Assembly (NCBI RefSeq): GCF_910596095.1
Contig: NC_056537.1
Coordinates: forward strand, 2,828,574 to 2,892,573
Source: Thunnus maccoyii
Taxonomy: Eukaryota > Chordata > Actinopteri > Scombriformes > Scombridae
Length of the DNA: 64,000 nt
Reading direction: 5' to 3'
Every line of letters begins with the position of its first letter. Position 1 is the stretch's first letter. Shown piece after piece: positions 10,701 through 22,400 of this stretch. A program made the position numbers and the translations under genes. Under the pieces are notes generated by a model that was not told where the DNA came from, did not search any database, and was given only the letters and a program-made list of their open reading frames with translations.

Positions 10701-13700
10701 TGGACTACTTACCCTCTTTACACATAGACTGCGTCTACAGTAAGCCACTAAATTCTAAAACGCTGTTTTTGAGCATGAATGACCTGCGTCCACAGCAGGA
10801 GTTCAGCTTGTTTCTGCAAATACCTCCGTCTACATTGAAACGCCAAAACTGGTAGTTCTCCTCCTACTGAGCATCTGCAGAGGACAGACAAGGCAGTCAG
10901 CCACAGAAAACCAGCAAAGAAGAAACTGTACACCATTTACGTTTCTGCGGCGGCTTTCTGACATTTAGTTTATTGCAGCAGATTACAACAGTTTGAGTAG
11001 AGAAAGGTGGTAGATAGCTATGTTTAACTCTAAACAAGCTGTCAAAGCAGACCATAAAGATAACAACACTCGCATGAAGCCGTCCACCATTGTTGTTATT
11101 GTTTACTCAAATACTGCACAATTTTTCCTGTGAACACTACAACACCAAGCCGGCGTTTTCAAATTTGCACACTCTGGAAGCCATTTTGGAAATAGACATG
11201 TCCACACTAAGCCAGCTAAATTCGTAAATGTATCGACTTCTCTCTGTTTTGGCCCTCCATCCACAGTTTTTCTTCTCTGAAAACGGAGCTTTTCCAAAAT
11301 GGCCTCCGGAGTGTGTAAATGTGAAATCGCCGGCCTGGCATTGCAGTGTGTACGGGAAAAATGGAGCTTCGCGAAAACGCTGTCATACAAAAAAATGGTG
11401 GCAATGGTGCGGAGTTTCATTGGAAGAGGAAGAAGAAACACGGCAATAACTAACACAGTAGGAGCAGAACGAGTTGAAACTCTTGAATTTATTTGGCTTA
11501 ATGTAGATGTGGCCACTCATGTGTCCCAGATACTGTAACTCAAAAAACTTACTCCATCTAAGATGCAGCTCTGATTTTGAGATACATTGTGACCCTAATT
11601 TGCTTAAATCTATAATCTATAGCATTTGACCATGAGGAAATTAAAAGTGTATGAATGTGGTATTTGAATATTAGCTGAGTAAGAGACGTAAAATGACAAC
11701 AAGTCAAATAGACATTGATTCCTTCCAGCCAGTCGTACTGATATTAACACACCGACATCACTTTGAGCTCAGAGTTTTTTTACTCAAGGATGTGACTCAC
11801 TGTATTTGCCACATATCAACAAAAACATTTTCTCTATATTTAGTGTGGTGGAGGATGTTTTCAAGAAGGAAGTTGAAACCATGAAGCGCTTTGAGTCACC
11901 CAACATCCTGCGAATGTTTGGTATCTGCAAGCAGGCTGAAGATGGTGAGTAGACCACAGCATCACAGAATATCAGACGCATCACAAGCTGGCTGTGATGT
12001 TATTCAACCTGTTGTTTCTTTGTCACTGTCACATTACTGGACATAAATGATCTGGGAGTCAATTTTTAAAAAATTAGACTTTGACTATAGCTTGGATCTA
12101 ACTTATAGTCAGTCTTCAGATAGACGTCTAGATTCATCCGTTGCATAAAGGTGTCTAGTCTTTGACTCTCTTAACCCTTAAATACTGTTCATATTCTAAC
12201 AGTGTCCCCTCATAATTAGTTTCTACACCCATTTTCTGAAGAACAAAGCTACTTTTCATTCATAAATACATCATCAGTCATTAATAAATGGATGATTAAT
12301 CCTAAATTAAGCTTTCAGGGAGCAGAAAGTGTATTTCATCATGAAGAAAAAACATTCACAATCACACTATATTATGGTCCTATGTTATATTAAAACAGGA
12401 GAACATAACAGCCATGATGATTTCAATAAATGTTATATGATGTGAAGAATGTTTTTGATTTTTTTTAACAAATAATAACATAAGATATAAGATATAAGAC
12501 ATTTTTGTATATTCTGGGAAATATTCTGGGAAATATATATTAGGAAAGGTTATAGAATGTAATGCTAAAAGAAAGGTGTTTGGGATGTTTTTAAAGTTAA
12601 ATTTAAAAAGTTTATTTATTTAAAGTGCAAAATCACACCAGGGTGTCTCAATACACTTTACAGCAGTAAAACAACAATATTTTACTGCTCTCAAATGTAA
12701 AAATTGGTCAAATCTGACCTGAACAGTTAAGTTAACTTGAAAGTGAGTGTAAATTAAGCCTTGTTTTAAACTAAACACCATGGCTGACTGAGTAACTGAC
12801 TGCGTCAACCTGCTCAGCTACCTTCACCCCAGCAGAAAACTTCTGCCTTCTGTCCAAACACTACAGAACCGGCCTCTGATAACACTCTCCAACCTGGTGG
12901 TCCTAATTAATGTTGTACAATAAAAGCAGTAATGTATTATTGTGTTAAAATGATTCACATAGCATCTTTAAATTATAATAATATGACTTGTATTTGTGGC
13001 TGCCTGAAGGATCCAACCCTCAGTACCTCATCATCACCGAGTACTGTGAGAAGGGAAGTCTGCGACAGGTTCTGGACTCGAAATGCGAACTGTCCTGGAC
13101 CAGGAAAGCTCGAATGTGTCTGGACGCAGCACAAGGACTCTACCGGTCAGACTACAACTAATAATTCTTTGTCTAATTTACTGGCAAATTTCAATTATGT
13201 GCCAGAAATGATAAAACACAAAGAAGGAGATAGGAGGAGATACACACAGTCAGTACAGGCAAGACAGGAGTTTTATGTTTTCAGAAAATCCAGTGAATTA
13301 GACAAATCAACCTCATGGTTCAGGAGTTTTTTTTTTGTTTGTTTTTTTTGTTGAGTTAATTAGGCATCAACATAAATACACACATAACATGAACTACAAC
13401 ATAGAGAGTAACAAAGAGAATCCTTACATGGCTGAGACAAAACTAAACTCTATACAGATAAACAGTGACATACAAATATGCAAATGCATACACAAATAAT
13501 AATACATATTGCTATAAAGGTCTATATATCAAGGTTCAAATAATTTCATCTGGTTTTGTTTTGCTTTTTAAATTTGAATAGTTTCTAAATTTGTCCAAAA
13601 GTCACAATTCATATCAAAATGCCAAATTCTGTGAAATTCCTGGGTTTCCCTTGAATGCTAAATAAGCTTTACAAAGCATCAAATAATTTGAAAGATCAAT

Positions 13701-16700
13701 CTTCATCTGCTCTGAATGAGTTGGCAATAGCAATGCATTTCCGAACTTCCAATAGTGCAAGATCAATATATATTTTGTTATGTGAACTCCACCTGTCATG
13801 TCTACTAGTACCTAATTGAACAAAGTCTAGGATGTAGCGATATATATTATAGTTCATGCACAGAAGAGATTTCCAAAATGCGGTAAAAAGATCACATGAC
13901 CACAACATAAAACCACCTATGACTCAGGAGTTATGAGCCAATGTGTGTGTCCTGTCGACTAGTACCTAATTAAACAAAGTAAGTAAGTAAGTAAGTAAGT
14001 AAGCTTTTATTTATATAGCACTTTTTAAAACACACAGTTACAAAGCGCTTCACAGACACATACACATGCAAAATTGAAACAGATAGATTAATAAAGAAGA
14101 CAAACATGTAGACAAAGTAGCAAACATGACACAGAGAGAAATCAACCAGCATGAAATAAAACAGGACATGGGAACAAGAAGGGAGGTCTATAGAAAGGCT
14201 TGACGATATAAATGAGTTTTGAGGCGTGGTTTAAAACAGTCCAAGGATTCAGCAGGTCTAACAGATAGTGGAAGATGGTTCCACAGAGTTGGGGCTAAGA
14301 ATGCTAATGTGCAGTCACCTTTTGATCTGTGGTTTGTGCAGGGGATAGATAGAGGGCTGAGATTTGAGGATCAAAGAGGTCATGTAGTGGAATGAGGAAC
14401 AAGAAGCTCAGAAATGTAGCTAGGGGCGAGGTCATGGAGTGCTTTATAAGTAATCAACAGGATCTTGTAGTTTATTCTGAATTTTACCGGAAGCCAAAGG
14501 AAAGAGGCATGAACAGGGGTAATGTGGGACCTAGGGCTAGTTCTGGTAAGAAGTCTAGCTGCTGTATTTTGGATTAACTGTAAGCGTTTTAGAGAAGACT
14601 GACTGAGGCAAGTGTAAAGGGAGTTACAGTAGTTAAACTGGGAGAAAATGAATGTGTGGATTAATTGTTCAAGAACTGTAGGGGGCAATATAGGTCTTAT
14701 TTTAGCAATATTTCTTAACTGAAGAAAACAGGACTGGACAAGCTTATTAACATGATGGTCAAATATCATATACTGGTTGAAGATGATAATGAGATTCTTA
14801 GCAGTGGATTTAATGTTCAGGTGAAGTGGGCCGATAAACTGAGGAGCAGCAGTGACAAAGATTTCAGGACCAATTAAAAGAACTTCAGTTTTGTCAGGGT
14901 TAAGATGGAGAAAATTTGGGGTCACTTTGGTAGCAGCTAAACACTCATGGAGGGAGGACAGTTGATTCAAGTTATTGGGTTTGGCAGAGAAATAGATCTG
15001 AGTATCATCGGCATAACATCAGCATAGGATGTAGCGATATATATTATAGTTCATGCACAGAAGAGATTTCTAAAATGCGGTAAAAGGATCACATGACCAA
15101 AACATAAAACCACCTGTGACTCAGGAGTTATGAGCTAAAACATTTATGATTGATTGATTTACAAATGGCCACATAGTGGTGCTATCCAAAAACATATAGT
15201 TTGTTTCTATATTTCTACCAAATATCACTGAGATCTGTTTACAAGTTTTTGAGATATTACACTAACTAACAAGACAAGTAGACAAATGGCACCGAAAACA
15301 TGATCTTCATATTAAAATAAATGATTAAAAATGAATACATTTGGACACTAGGGGGCAGAATGACTATCATATGATTGCCTTATAAATTTTGCGGCTTGCA
15401 AGATCAGACAACAACATGATCATCCCAATGAACTTTTATTTGTATCCATGTGATGAACGTAACAAGACTTTCACACTGTATGACCGTATAAAAAGACATA
15501 GCTGTCAGTCAATGCCCACACGGAAGACATCAAAGCTACTATAAGTCTTCAAATCTTATTAACGGAGCAATGATTTCCAAAATGACCACCAGCACACTTA
15601 TTAGACGGCCTTCATTTAGAGACTGAGACCAGAATGACTCATTGAAAACAATGATTGAGAGAGGTTGAGGCTTTTTGAATGGGAGTCAGTTGGAGCAGCT
15701 AGCAGCCATCGGTAGTACTTTAAGGTACTTCAGCCTCAAGACATGGTAGCTGCCACTTTTTGACATCACACAGAGAAAGGACATTATTTCTAATAAAGAC
15801 AGAGGCTGCTCTCTCTCAGGCAGCGCCATGTTGATTTTCCTCCAGGTTTTGTGGCCAAAGTTCTACTGAATCAAACTATGACCCCAAATACCCTGACATC
15901 CATAATGTACAGCCAATGGGACTCGGCATCGACAGGAAACTGAAGTTATGACAGTGACGATTTTACTGCAGAGATAAATGGAGGACAAGTTATCTTTGTC
16001 CAGTCCCACCAGGAACTGCATAAAAACATGGCAGATAATATCAGAGGATGGTGAAATGAATATTGTGATTGTCCGCAGTTTCCCCGTTCGCTGCCTTTGT
16101 ACATTTATGTGCTGCTCTTCATTCTCCACACTACCTCCTGCAAACTATCAGCTCCTGAAGCCACCATAAGTCCAATATTCACTCTCCTTTTAGCTCTGGT
16201 TTGATCTCCACCAGCTCCTGATAGTGAAAAATATCTGGCTCTTTAGCCTCTAGATGTTCCACTTTATTCACCAGTTAGTGTCTAATGTTGTCTGTCTGCA
16301 GTTTGGTCAGGTGGGCAGGTGGGGCTTTTTTAACAGAAAACAGCTGCTGTTGCTGGAACCATACAGTAAAAGTGCTGTAAAAACAAAACTAGTAGTTGAA
16401 AGATGCTCTGTGGTTCAGACAAGCAGTCGTTTCTGTTCCAGTGTTAGTAAAAGAAATATTGATTACTCCAGCTTCAAATTAAATTCAATGTTCATGAATT
16501 CTTGTTTATAATATAAAGTTCTAATGATTATCACTGTTGTGTCTTAGACTGCACCAGACAGAAGAGAAAAGTAAGGTACATGGATGCATCAAGAGCAGCA
16601 GGTTCCTGGTGGATGAAAGCTACAGAGTCAAGGTAATTAGTAACCAGTGCATGCTGGGATTGCTTCTGGCCCATTGGATAGTGAAAACAAATAAAGTCTT

Positions 16701-19700
16701 GACATTGTTGTTTGTGGTTTTTGGTACAGTTGGCAGGTTTTGAGCTGGCGAAAACTGAGTCGTCGCTGAGAAAGATGACGAAGGGTAGAGACAAAAGGTC
16801 GCTGTGCTACTCCTCTCCTCAGATGCTCAGCAACCTCAACCACACCTACAGCAAGGAGTGTGAGATTTACAGGTCAGACACCAACCAGGAATTACACCAG
16901 ACAGCTGCTCAACACCCGCAGAGATATTAAATTATGTTAAGTTGTTACTGACAGCTTTATGAATACTTTACTAATGCTTTATGGATCAGATATAAGCCGT
17001 TAATAAGTGTAAATTTAGGTTAGCCAGGATGTGAAGAATCCTTTTATCATTTCCATGTGGTCAGAATTCATCATCAATGTTGGTAATTCATTCATAAATG
17101 TTGAAATAAGCCGGGAAGTCTCTAATACATAGAAAAATTAATACAGTCGATGTGAGGTGTGGATGAGTATATACACCAATAACATGAAATAAACTAACAG
17201 TACATTATACACAGATGATATGAAATGGTTTCTTCCTACAGACAACTGATACCCCCTGCCGGTGTGGATAAGGCACCGACAGACGGCTGTCCTCTACCTC
17301 TGACCTAGATATCGAACGTAGTACCCAAAATCTACACACAAGACGATCCAAGCCTTGCTTAGGAAACCAAATTCAGCCTGGCTTCTATAATCACCAGCTG
17401 TCGTTGAACCACTATTAACGGGCCTATTTACTCAGGAATTCCTAACAGCCATGAGTGACAACGAAGTGTATTGGTGCAAATAGGTGTTGGAGGTCAGGTA
17501 ACGGGTAAAAGGGCATCTCTGGAGGAGGCCCACTCTGACGGCCAATTAAACCCCTAATAATAAATTTCTCAACCTAATTCTATTCTGACATCATACATCT
17601 ATCACATGTACAGCAACATGTTGACCTCAGTCACTAAACCTGAACCATTGCCCTCCTGTTATTCAATAAACACTGCAAATGTATCTTTAACAAATTTCAA
17701 CATAATTTTTAATCAAAATAAATTTAAATCTAATGTCAGTCTATCCCAAAGGAGGTGTCTTTGCTTACCTGGGAGAAACCACAAGACCTCAGAGATGAGC
17801 ACAAGTCTTTGGAGTGTGTAAAAACACAAACCAGTTTTATTTGGTTTTACAAAATAAGTAATCTAAGAATGCAAATTGTAAAATACAAAAACTTGAGCAA
17901 AAAATTAAAAAGCATAAAGCTAAAATCTAAAGAGAGTCTCAAAGAGATCTCTCTTGAGAGGTTCCACAAAAAGAAAAGGGAACCTCGATGCTCTCTTGGC
18001 TTTTCTTTTTATAACTCTACAACGCCCTCTTATTTGTATTACCGCATATCGTCTTTCTCCAGGACATATATCAGTTACATGCTGATGTTACATGACTTTA
18101 TACAAAATAATGACCTTTTCTTTATCTGTCACTTACATCAGATTACATGGATTTTTTGAACTTCTTCTTTTTTACATTTGAGATTAAAATCAGGGATATC
18201 TGCTAGGTGCAGAAGACCGCTTCTCCTTTGCCTCAGGTTATCTGACGGTTGTCTATGTTTTTGATGTTTGTTTGTGTTTAAGTCATTCTTGACAGTTCAG
18301 ATCTACTTCAGTACAAATTACACAAATTGTGTAAATTTCCCACAAATGGTGCAAGACACTAAACTATGTTTAATTTGTCACCAATTAAAATTGAATAAAA
18401 TAGTCAGAAGTAGGCTTAAGTAGAGTTTGAGACAAACTGGTTTTAAACTGACCGCAAAAATTGTTTGCACTACTTTACACACATAACAACCACAGTCGTT
18501 GTGTATCGGGCTCTGAGCACTTTGCGGGTGACCTACGCTCAACAATGTACCTGAACGCCTCCTTAAAAGCTTTGTTTTCACTGTCTACTTTTCTCTTTTT
18601 AGAGCACTTTGCTCTGAGCACTTTTCTCTGCCTTATGTCACACCTCGTGTCTGATCACTCGCTGACTCCCTGACTATCGCATATCAAAATTGAACCAAAT
18701 TCAACACAGCACTTCCTTTTGTCGGTCTAGAGTTGATCAGATGAACAGTTCAAGAGATACGCGAAGGACATACAGACATACAGACAGAGATTCCTTCCTT
18801 TAGTAGAGATTAATAAAGGCTTGTGACTTTCTCATTTTCTAATGAGCAGATATTCATGGTTCCCAGAGGATGAATCCTGCTGACTTTTGTGATCTCTTGA
18901 CTTTCCACTAGCGCCACCAGGAGGTTGACATTTGTAGTTCAAAGTGAAATATCTTGACAACTATTGCAGATATTCATGGTGCCTGAAGGATTAATTCTAA
19001 TGACTTCGGTGATCCTCTGATTTTTCATTTAGCGCCATCATCTGGTCAGAATTTAATTTTCTGCAATACTTACATAATACCTGCAAAAGTAATGACATTC
19101 CTATCAGGTTCAGATGTACTTTGTGTTTAGCTCATGTCATAGAAATGATTAAAAACAACAACAAAAAAACTCTCTACTTCAAGATGCAAAATTTCTTTTG
19201 AAGAACAAGAAAAAGTTTGTACAAAAGATTGCTCCAGACGTTGCTGATTTTATCAGGACATGTGCTCATGGAGAGAGCAGAAAGGATCTTTCTCTGGCAT
19301 TTTCCCTACAACACTTCATACTGTATTACAAACAAGTCATCCCATTGGGCCGCTCCAGAGACACCGAGGCTAAACAAAAGGTAGCAGCACAAACACTACA
19401 GAGTACAAAAAATCTAGTGACAAAGTTAAAAGAAAAAGAAAAAGTTTAAAAGTCAAAACACTTAAAGGGCAGGTTCACAATTTTTCCAAGTCTGTCTTAA
19501 AACAACAGTCAGGAGCCCAAATGAACATTGAAACATGTTTTTCTTGCTGTAATCATTCCTCCTGTTCATACTGACCATTAGAAGATCCCTTCATAATGCA
19601 CTTACAATGGAAGTGATGGGCGACAAAATCCACAGTCCTCCTTCTGTGCAAAAATGTATTTAAAAGTTTATCTGAAGCTAATATGAAGCTTCAGACGTCC

Positions 19701-21930
19701 AAATGAGTCAAATCAAGTAGATATCTTTCAATGTTACAGTCTTTTTAGTGTCAAAGTTCCTCTTTTTGTTACTATACTTCCACCTGCAGCTCAACAGGGA
19801 AACACTGACTGAGGAAACACAAAGAGGGAATTTGATTTGATCTGATAATGTTAAAGCCATAAAACACTGAAAAAGGCCACTGCTTTGCTCAATCTGCAGA
19901 TATCAGCTGATGACTTCCCACTGCTCTCTGGTTCTCTGTCTATAGATGAGATGGACCAATGATTGAGTGAAGATTCTCAAATCAAGCCATAAATCATTTC
20001 TCACTATCTTGTAAATGTTGTCTTTCAGCTTTGGGATCGTCCTGTGGGAAGTTGTGACCCGTCAGAGACCTTTTGAAGGTGTGTATGTGCAGAGCGGACA
20101 ACAGCATCCAACCATAAAGCAACACAGCTTCATGCTGACCACAGCCACTGCTCTCTGTGAAAAGAGGAAACTTTTATCTTTTAACAGCTGCATGTCAAGC
20201 CTGCAGTAGTTAATCTTCCATCCACCAGTTCCCTGTTAAAACCTCTTTGCAAGATATCTTGATGTCCTGTTTGACAGCGATTTATAGTTATTAATAGGTC
20301 ATTAATGAATGTAGAAACAAACAATTTTAGGCATGAAATTTGTTATAATCCCTCCTAGAGCTGCAACAATGAGCTATTTTAATAATCGAATCATTGTTAT
20401 TCTACAAAACAAAAATGAAAAATATTTGCTTGTTCCAGCTTCTCAGATGTGAGGATTTGATGGTTTTCTTTGTCTTTGTCTTTCTTTGTCAATTTGGGCT
20501 GTGGGAATTTATAAAGAGCATTTTTTTCACTACTGTCTGACATTTTATAGACAAAACTATAAATGGATTAGATAAATAATCGTTAGTTGCAGCCCTAATC
20601 CCTCCTGCACCGCTGCTACACTTTTACACACACATAACTCAAATCACAGATTGTGGCTTTAAAGTAAAGTTAAGCTTTTTAAAGAATTTAAATATTACAC
20701 ACAATCAGATCCTCAGATATGTGCATTTCTAATCACTTTAAATTTACTGCTCCTGAATAAACTGCTTTATGCTGCAGTGCGTTGTATGTTACTGTTGTGT
20801 TATACTGTATTTCTTCCAGGTTGTTCAAATGAGGAAATCAGTCAGAAAGTATGCAATGAGAAATATCAAGAGCCGCTCCCTGACGACTGTCCTGAACCAC
20901 TGAGATGTCTGATCAACGCCTGTCGGACCTATGATAGCTTCCAGAGGCCATCTGCTGGAGGTAAATTACAATCACTGTCATCACCATACACAGGGTCACA
21001 TTAAAGGTGCTGTAGCTGCTAGAATGACTTACAATGAGTGGACAGGTTTCAGTGCATGATTTGATACTGTATATAGAGACATTATTTTATTGGATTATAA
21101 TCAGTGATGGAAGAAGTATTCAGATCCTTTATTTAAGAAAAAGTACCGAAACAGCAATGTACAAATACTCCATTACAAGCAAGATGTAGTCAAAGTATTG
21201 CAGTAAAAGTAGTGGTTTGGTCCCTCTGACTGATATATTATTATATATGACATCATTAGATTATTAATAGTGAAGCATCAGTGTTAGAGCAGCATGTTAC
21301 TGTTGTAGCTGCTGGAGGTGGAGCTAGTTTACACTACTTTATATACAGTTAGCTAGTTTAGTCCAGTGGTTCCCAACCTAGGGGTCGGGCCCCTCCAAAG
21401 GGTCAGCAGATAAATCTGAGGGGTCGTGAGATGATTAATGGGAGAGGAAAGAAGAAAAAAACAAAGTTCTGATACACAAATCTGTTTTCAGTTTTTGGAC
21501 ATTTTCTCTAACCTTTGATTTGACCTTTAACAATGTAGTGTAATTTATGAGCTCATAATATGTTATTTATGTAAAATTTTAATCTGAAAACTAACTAAAG
21601 CTGTCAAATAAATGTAGTGGAGTATAAAATACAATATTTCCCTCTGAAATGTAGTGGAGTGGAAGTATAAAGTAGCATCACATGGACATACGCAGAGTAC
21701 GCATAGTACAAGTAAAGTACAAGTACCTCAAAATTGTACTTAAATACAATACTTAAGTAAATGTATGTAGTTACTCTCCACCACTGTAAAACCTCATTCT
21801 AAAAGGTTGTTTACACTGTTAGCAAGCATCTCTAATAATAATAATAATACTAATACTGGGTCTATTTTTCTCTTCTACAGTGCTGGTGGATAAACTGCGC
21901 AGCGTGGTGGCACAGATGGAGGAGGAATGA
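7703..21930 (+). CDS. mlkl: MLKL, mixed lineage kinase domain-like pseudokinase, unit A
   Basis: Ten coding exons with GT/AG boundaries and consistent phases: 7703-8126, 8949-9026, 9870-10041, 11844-11944, 13010-13145, 16548-16632, 16730-16872, 20029-20078, 20820-20960 and 21881-21930. Joined they give 1380 nt, 459 aa, close to the usual MLKL length of about 470. The 4HB executioner domain is residues 1 to about 135, the brace about 140-185, and the pseudokinase about 190-455. Visible motifs: a glycine-poor nucleotide loop ([10 protein letters not shown]), VAIK with K214, alpha-C E234, HG at 315-316 with K319 in place of HRD, and GFE 335-337 in place of DFG, the diagnostic MLKL combination. 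Possible RIPK3-type phosphosites are S343/S344 after [16 protein letters not shown] follows from residue 380. Known role: after RIPK3 phosphorylation MLKL oligomerises and permeabilises the plasma membrane. Reading through the exon 2 donor would give a 155-aa 4HB-only product. Versus unit B it lacks two residues before the pseudokinase. Confidence 0.93.
8226..8575 (+). repeat. Dispersed repeat R1 in MLKL intron 2
   Basis: This region is homologous to 19463-19845: it begins with 'aaaggacaggttcac', passes through 'ttcatactg' and 'cttcagcagtctgagt', and ends near 'gcaggtggaagtatagtaac'. Non-coding. The unit B equivalent is at 40899-41248. Confidence 0.75.
8693..8772 (-). mobile_element. Fragment of hAT-like MITE (GCAGCTCTA end)
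   Basis: The tail 'ctaatcgattaatcgatcattgcagctcta' is the reverse complement of the terminal sequence of the MITEs at 20356-20597 and 22051-22400. Only one end is visible. Confidence 0.55.
9033..9180. other. Truncated repeat and poly-T tract, deletion relative to unit B
   Basis: After the exon 3 donor comes 'aaaggggtcatattctgcaca', the start of an interspersed repeat. In unit A it stops after 'atcttat' and runs straight into a C-interrupted poly-T tract, while unit B holds 331 further bases (41798-42128) at this point. The simplest reading is a deletion in unit A ending in the tract. The rest of intron 3 to 9869 is AT-rich and featureless. Confidence 0.6.
10172..10575 (+). mobile_element. 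CAGTGGTGGAA-type MITE, partial, MLKL intron 4
   Basis: It begins CAGTGGTGGAATGTAACCAA and contains 'gtacatttactcaaatactgtac' and 'tactttta' words, as in the element at 21102-21786. The opposite terminus is not clear, so this is probably a truncated copy. The TIR resembles hAT-derived MITEs of fish; assignment is tentative. Confidence 0.6.
10722..11530. mobile_element. Probable MITE or non-coding repeat, MLKL intron 4
   Basis: The stretch has internal inverted and repeated words around 'ttcgcgaaaacgctgtcata', 'aaaacgctgtttttgag', 'tttgcacactctggaagccattttgg' and 'ccaaaatggcctccggagtgtgtaaa'. The last two are clear inverted copies (about 11166-11192 against 11296-11320). Overlapping open frames on both strands are a by-product of this symmetry. 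Confidence 0.5.
13804..15136. repeat. 154-bp tandem repeat split by a LINE insertion, MLKL intron 6
   Basis: 'actagtacctaatt(g/a)aacaaagt' occurs at 13804 and again at 13958, giving a 154-bp period. The rest of the second copy ('aggatgtagcgatatatatt' to 'caggagttatgagc') resumes at about 15025-15136. The LINE at 13980-15023 therefore inserted into the second copy. The flanking repeats are a pre-existing duplication rather than a target-site duplication. Confidence 0.7.
13980..15023 (-). mobile_element. L2/CR1-like LINE 3' fragment, minus strand
   Basis: A minus-strand frame of 196 codons (14380-14970) encodes the C-terminal end of a non-LTR reverse transcriptase. [47 protein letters not shown] and [16 protein letters not shown] are motifs typical of fish L2/Rex/CR1-type elements. 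A 3' UTR with 'tttatttatatagcactttttaaaa' and a terminal (TAAG)n tract at about 13980-14002 follows. It lacks the 5' two thirds, including the catalytic core, and so is dead. It sits antisense in MLKL intron 6. Confidence 0.85.
15137..16547. other. mlkl: Remainder of MLKL intron 6
   Basis: No exon or gene is recognised. The stretch includes repeat-like text around 15175-15310 and short unrelated open frames at 15863-16511 without domains. Confidence 0.4.
16873..19462. other. mlkl: MLKL intron 8, 5' part with unclassified repeats
   Basis: Intron sequence between the GFE exon and the SFGIVLWE exon. From 17220 to 18150 there is moderately GC-rich unclassified sequence that may be an old transposon. 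From 18720 to 19075 there are two diverged copies of a repeat carrying 'cagatattcatggt', 'tagcgccaccaggaggttgac' and 'tagcgccatcatctggtcag', common in fish genomes. The 83-codon frame at 19198-19449 is Lys-rich, lacks an ATG at its start, and is unrecognised. Confidence 0.45.
19463..19845 (+). repeat. Dispersed repeat R1 in MLKL intron 8
   Basis: This is a well preserved copy of R1, from 'aaagggcaggttcacaattt' to 'ctcaacagggaaacactg', and the reference against which the other copies in the window were matched. Confidence 0.75.
20348..20605. mobile_element. hAT-type MITE with 8-bp target-site duplication
   Basis: The element spans 20356-20597 (242 bp). It starts TAGAGCTGCAAC and ends GTTGCAGCCCTA, near-perfect terminal inverted repeats. 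It is flanked by the exact direct repeat ATCCCTCC at 20348-20355 and 20598-20605. An 8-bp duplication is the hallmark of hAT transposases. It lies in MLKL intron 9, and the same insertion is in unit B (53252-53509). Confidence 0.88.
21102..21786 (+). mobile_element. 685-bp CAGTGATGGAA/CCACCACTG MITE in MLKL intron 10
   Basis: The 5' end is CAGTGATGGAAGAAGTATTC and the 3' end is GTTACTCTCCACCACTG, giving an inverted pair. The interior includes 'ggttcccaacctaggggtcgg'. Related or inverted pieces occur at 22776-22950 and 27218-28029. No clear target duplication was found. Confidence 0.7.
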
Positions 21931-22050
21931 AACGTTTCATCCCTCTGCCTCCTCGTCAGCTGTCCTCAGGGATTCTGCTTGTGATCGTGCTCAGGAGAAT
22001 GTTGTCAAGTCTGAAAACTGGCCTGTAACTAAGAAAATTATGATATAATA

Positions 22051-22400
22051 TAGAGCTGCAATGATTAGTTGATTTATCGACTAGTCACCAGCAATATTTT
22101 ATAATCAATTAATAGTTTTGAGTAATAAAAAAATATCCAAATTCTCTGATTCCAGCTTCTCATGTGAATATTTTCTGGTTTCTTTAGTCCTCTATGACAG
22201 TAACTGAATATCTTTGGGTTGTGGACTGTTGGTCAGTACAAAACAAGACATTTGAAGACATCATCTTGAGCTTTGAGAAACAGTGATCGCCATTTTTCAC
22301 CATTTTCTGACATTTTATAAACCAAACAACTAACTGATTAAATGAGAAAATTATTAGCAGATTAATCAATAATGAAAATGATCATTAGTTGCAACCCTTA
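22051..22400. mobile_element. hAT-like MITE (TAGAGCTGCAA termini) just after MLKL
   Basis: It runs from TAGAGCTGCAATGATTAG to TTAGTTGCAACCCTTA, the same family as the 20356-20597 element but longer. The insertion lies 120 bp after the MLKL stop codon, so it is probably part of the MLKL 3' UTR. It supplies an AATAAA at 22124-22129 that could be used for polyadenylation. Confidence 0.65.

Noticed and set aside
11103-11538. Overlapping frames on both strands (137 and 79 codons) in MLKL intron 4
   Set aside because: They arise from internal inverted repeats of a probable MITE and have no domain or splice support.
14380-14970. 196-codon minus-strand frame as a host gene
   Set aside because: Motifs are those of a non-LTR retrotransposon C-terminus, with a LINE 3' UTR and (TAAG)n tail. 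The unit B copy is broken by a deletion.
13830-15136. Long flanking direct repeats of the LINE as a target-site duplication of over 100 bp
   Set aside because: The repeat also occurs in tandem on the left side with a 154-bp period, so insertion into a pre-existing repeat explains it.
19198-19449. 83-codon Lys-rich frame in MLKL intron 8 as an extra exon
   Set aside because: It has no ATG start, no matching splice phases and no similarity to MLKL; the exon 8 to exon 9 junction is already exact without it.
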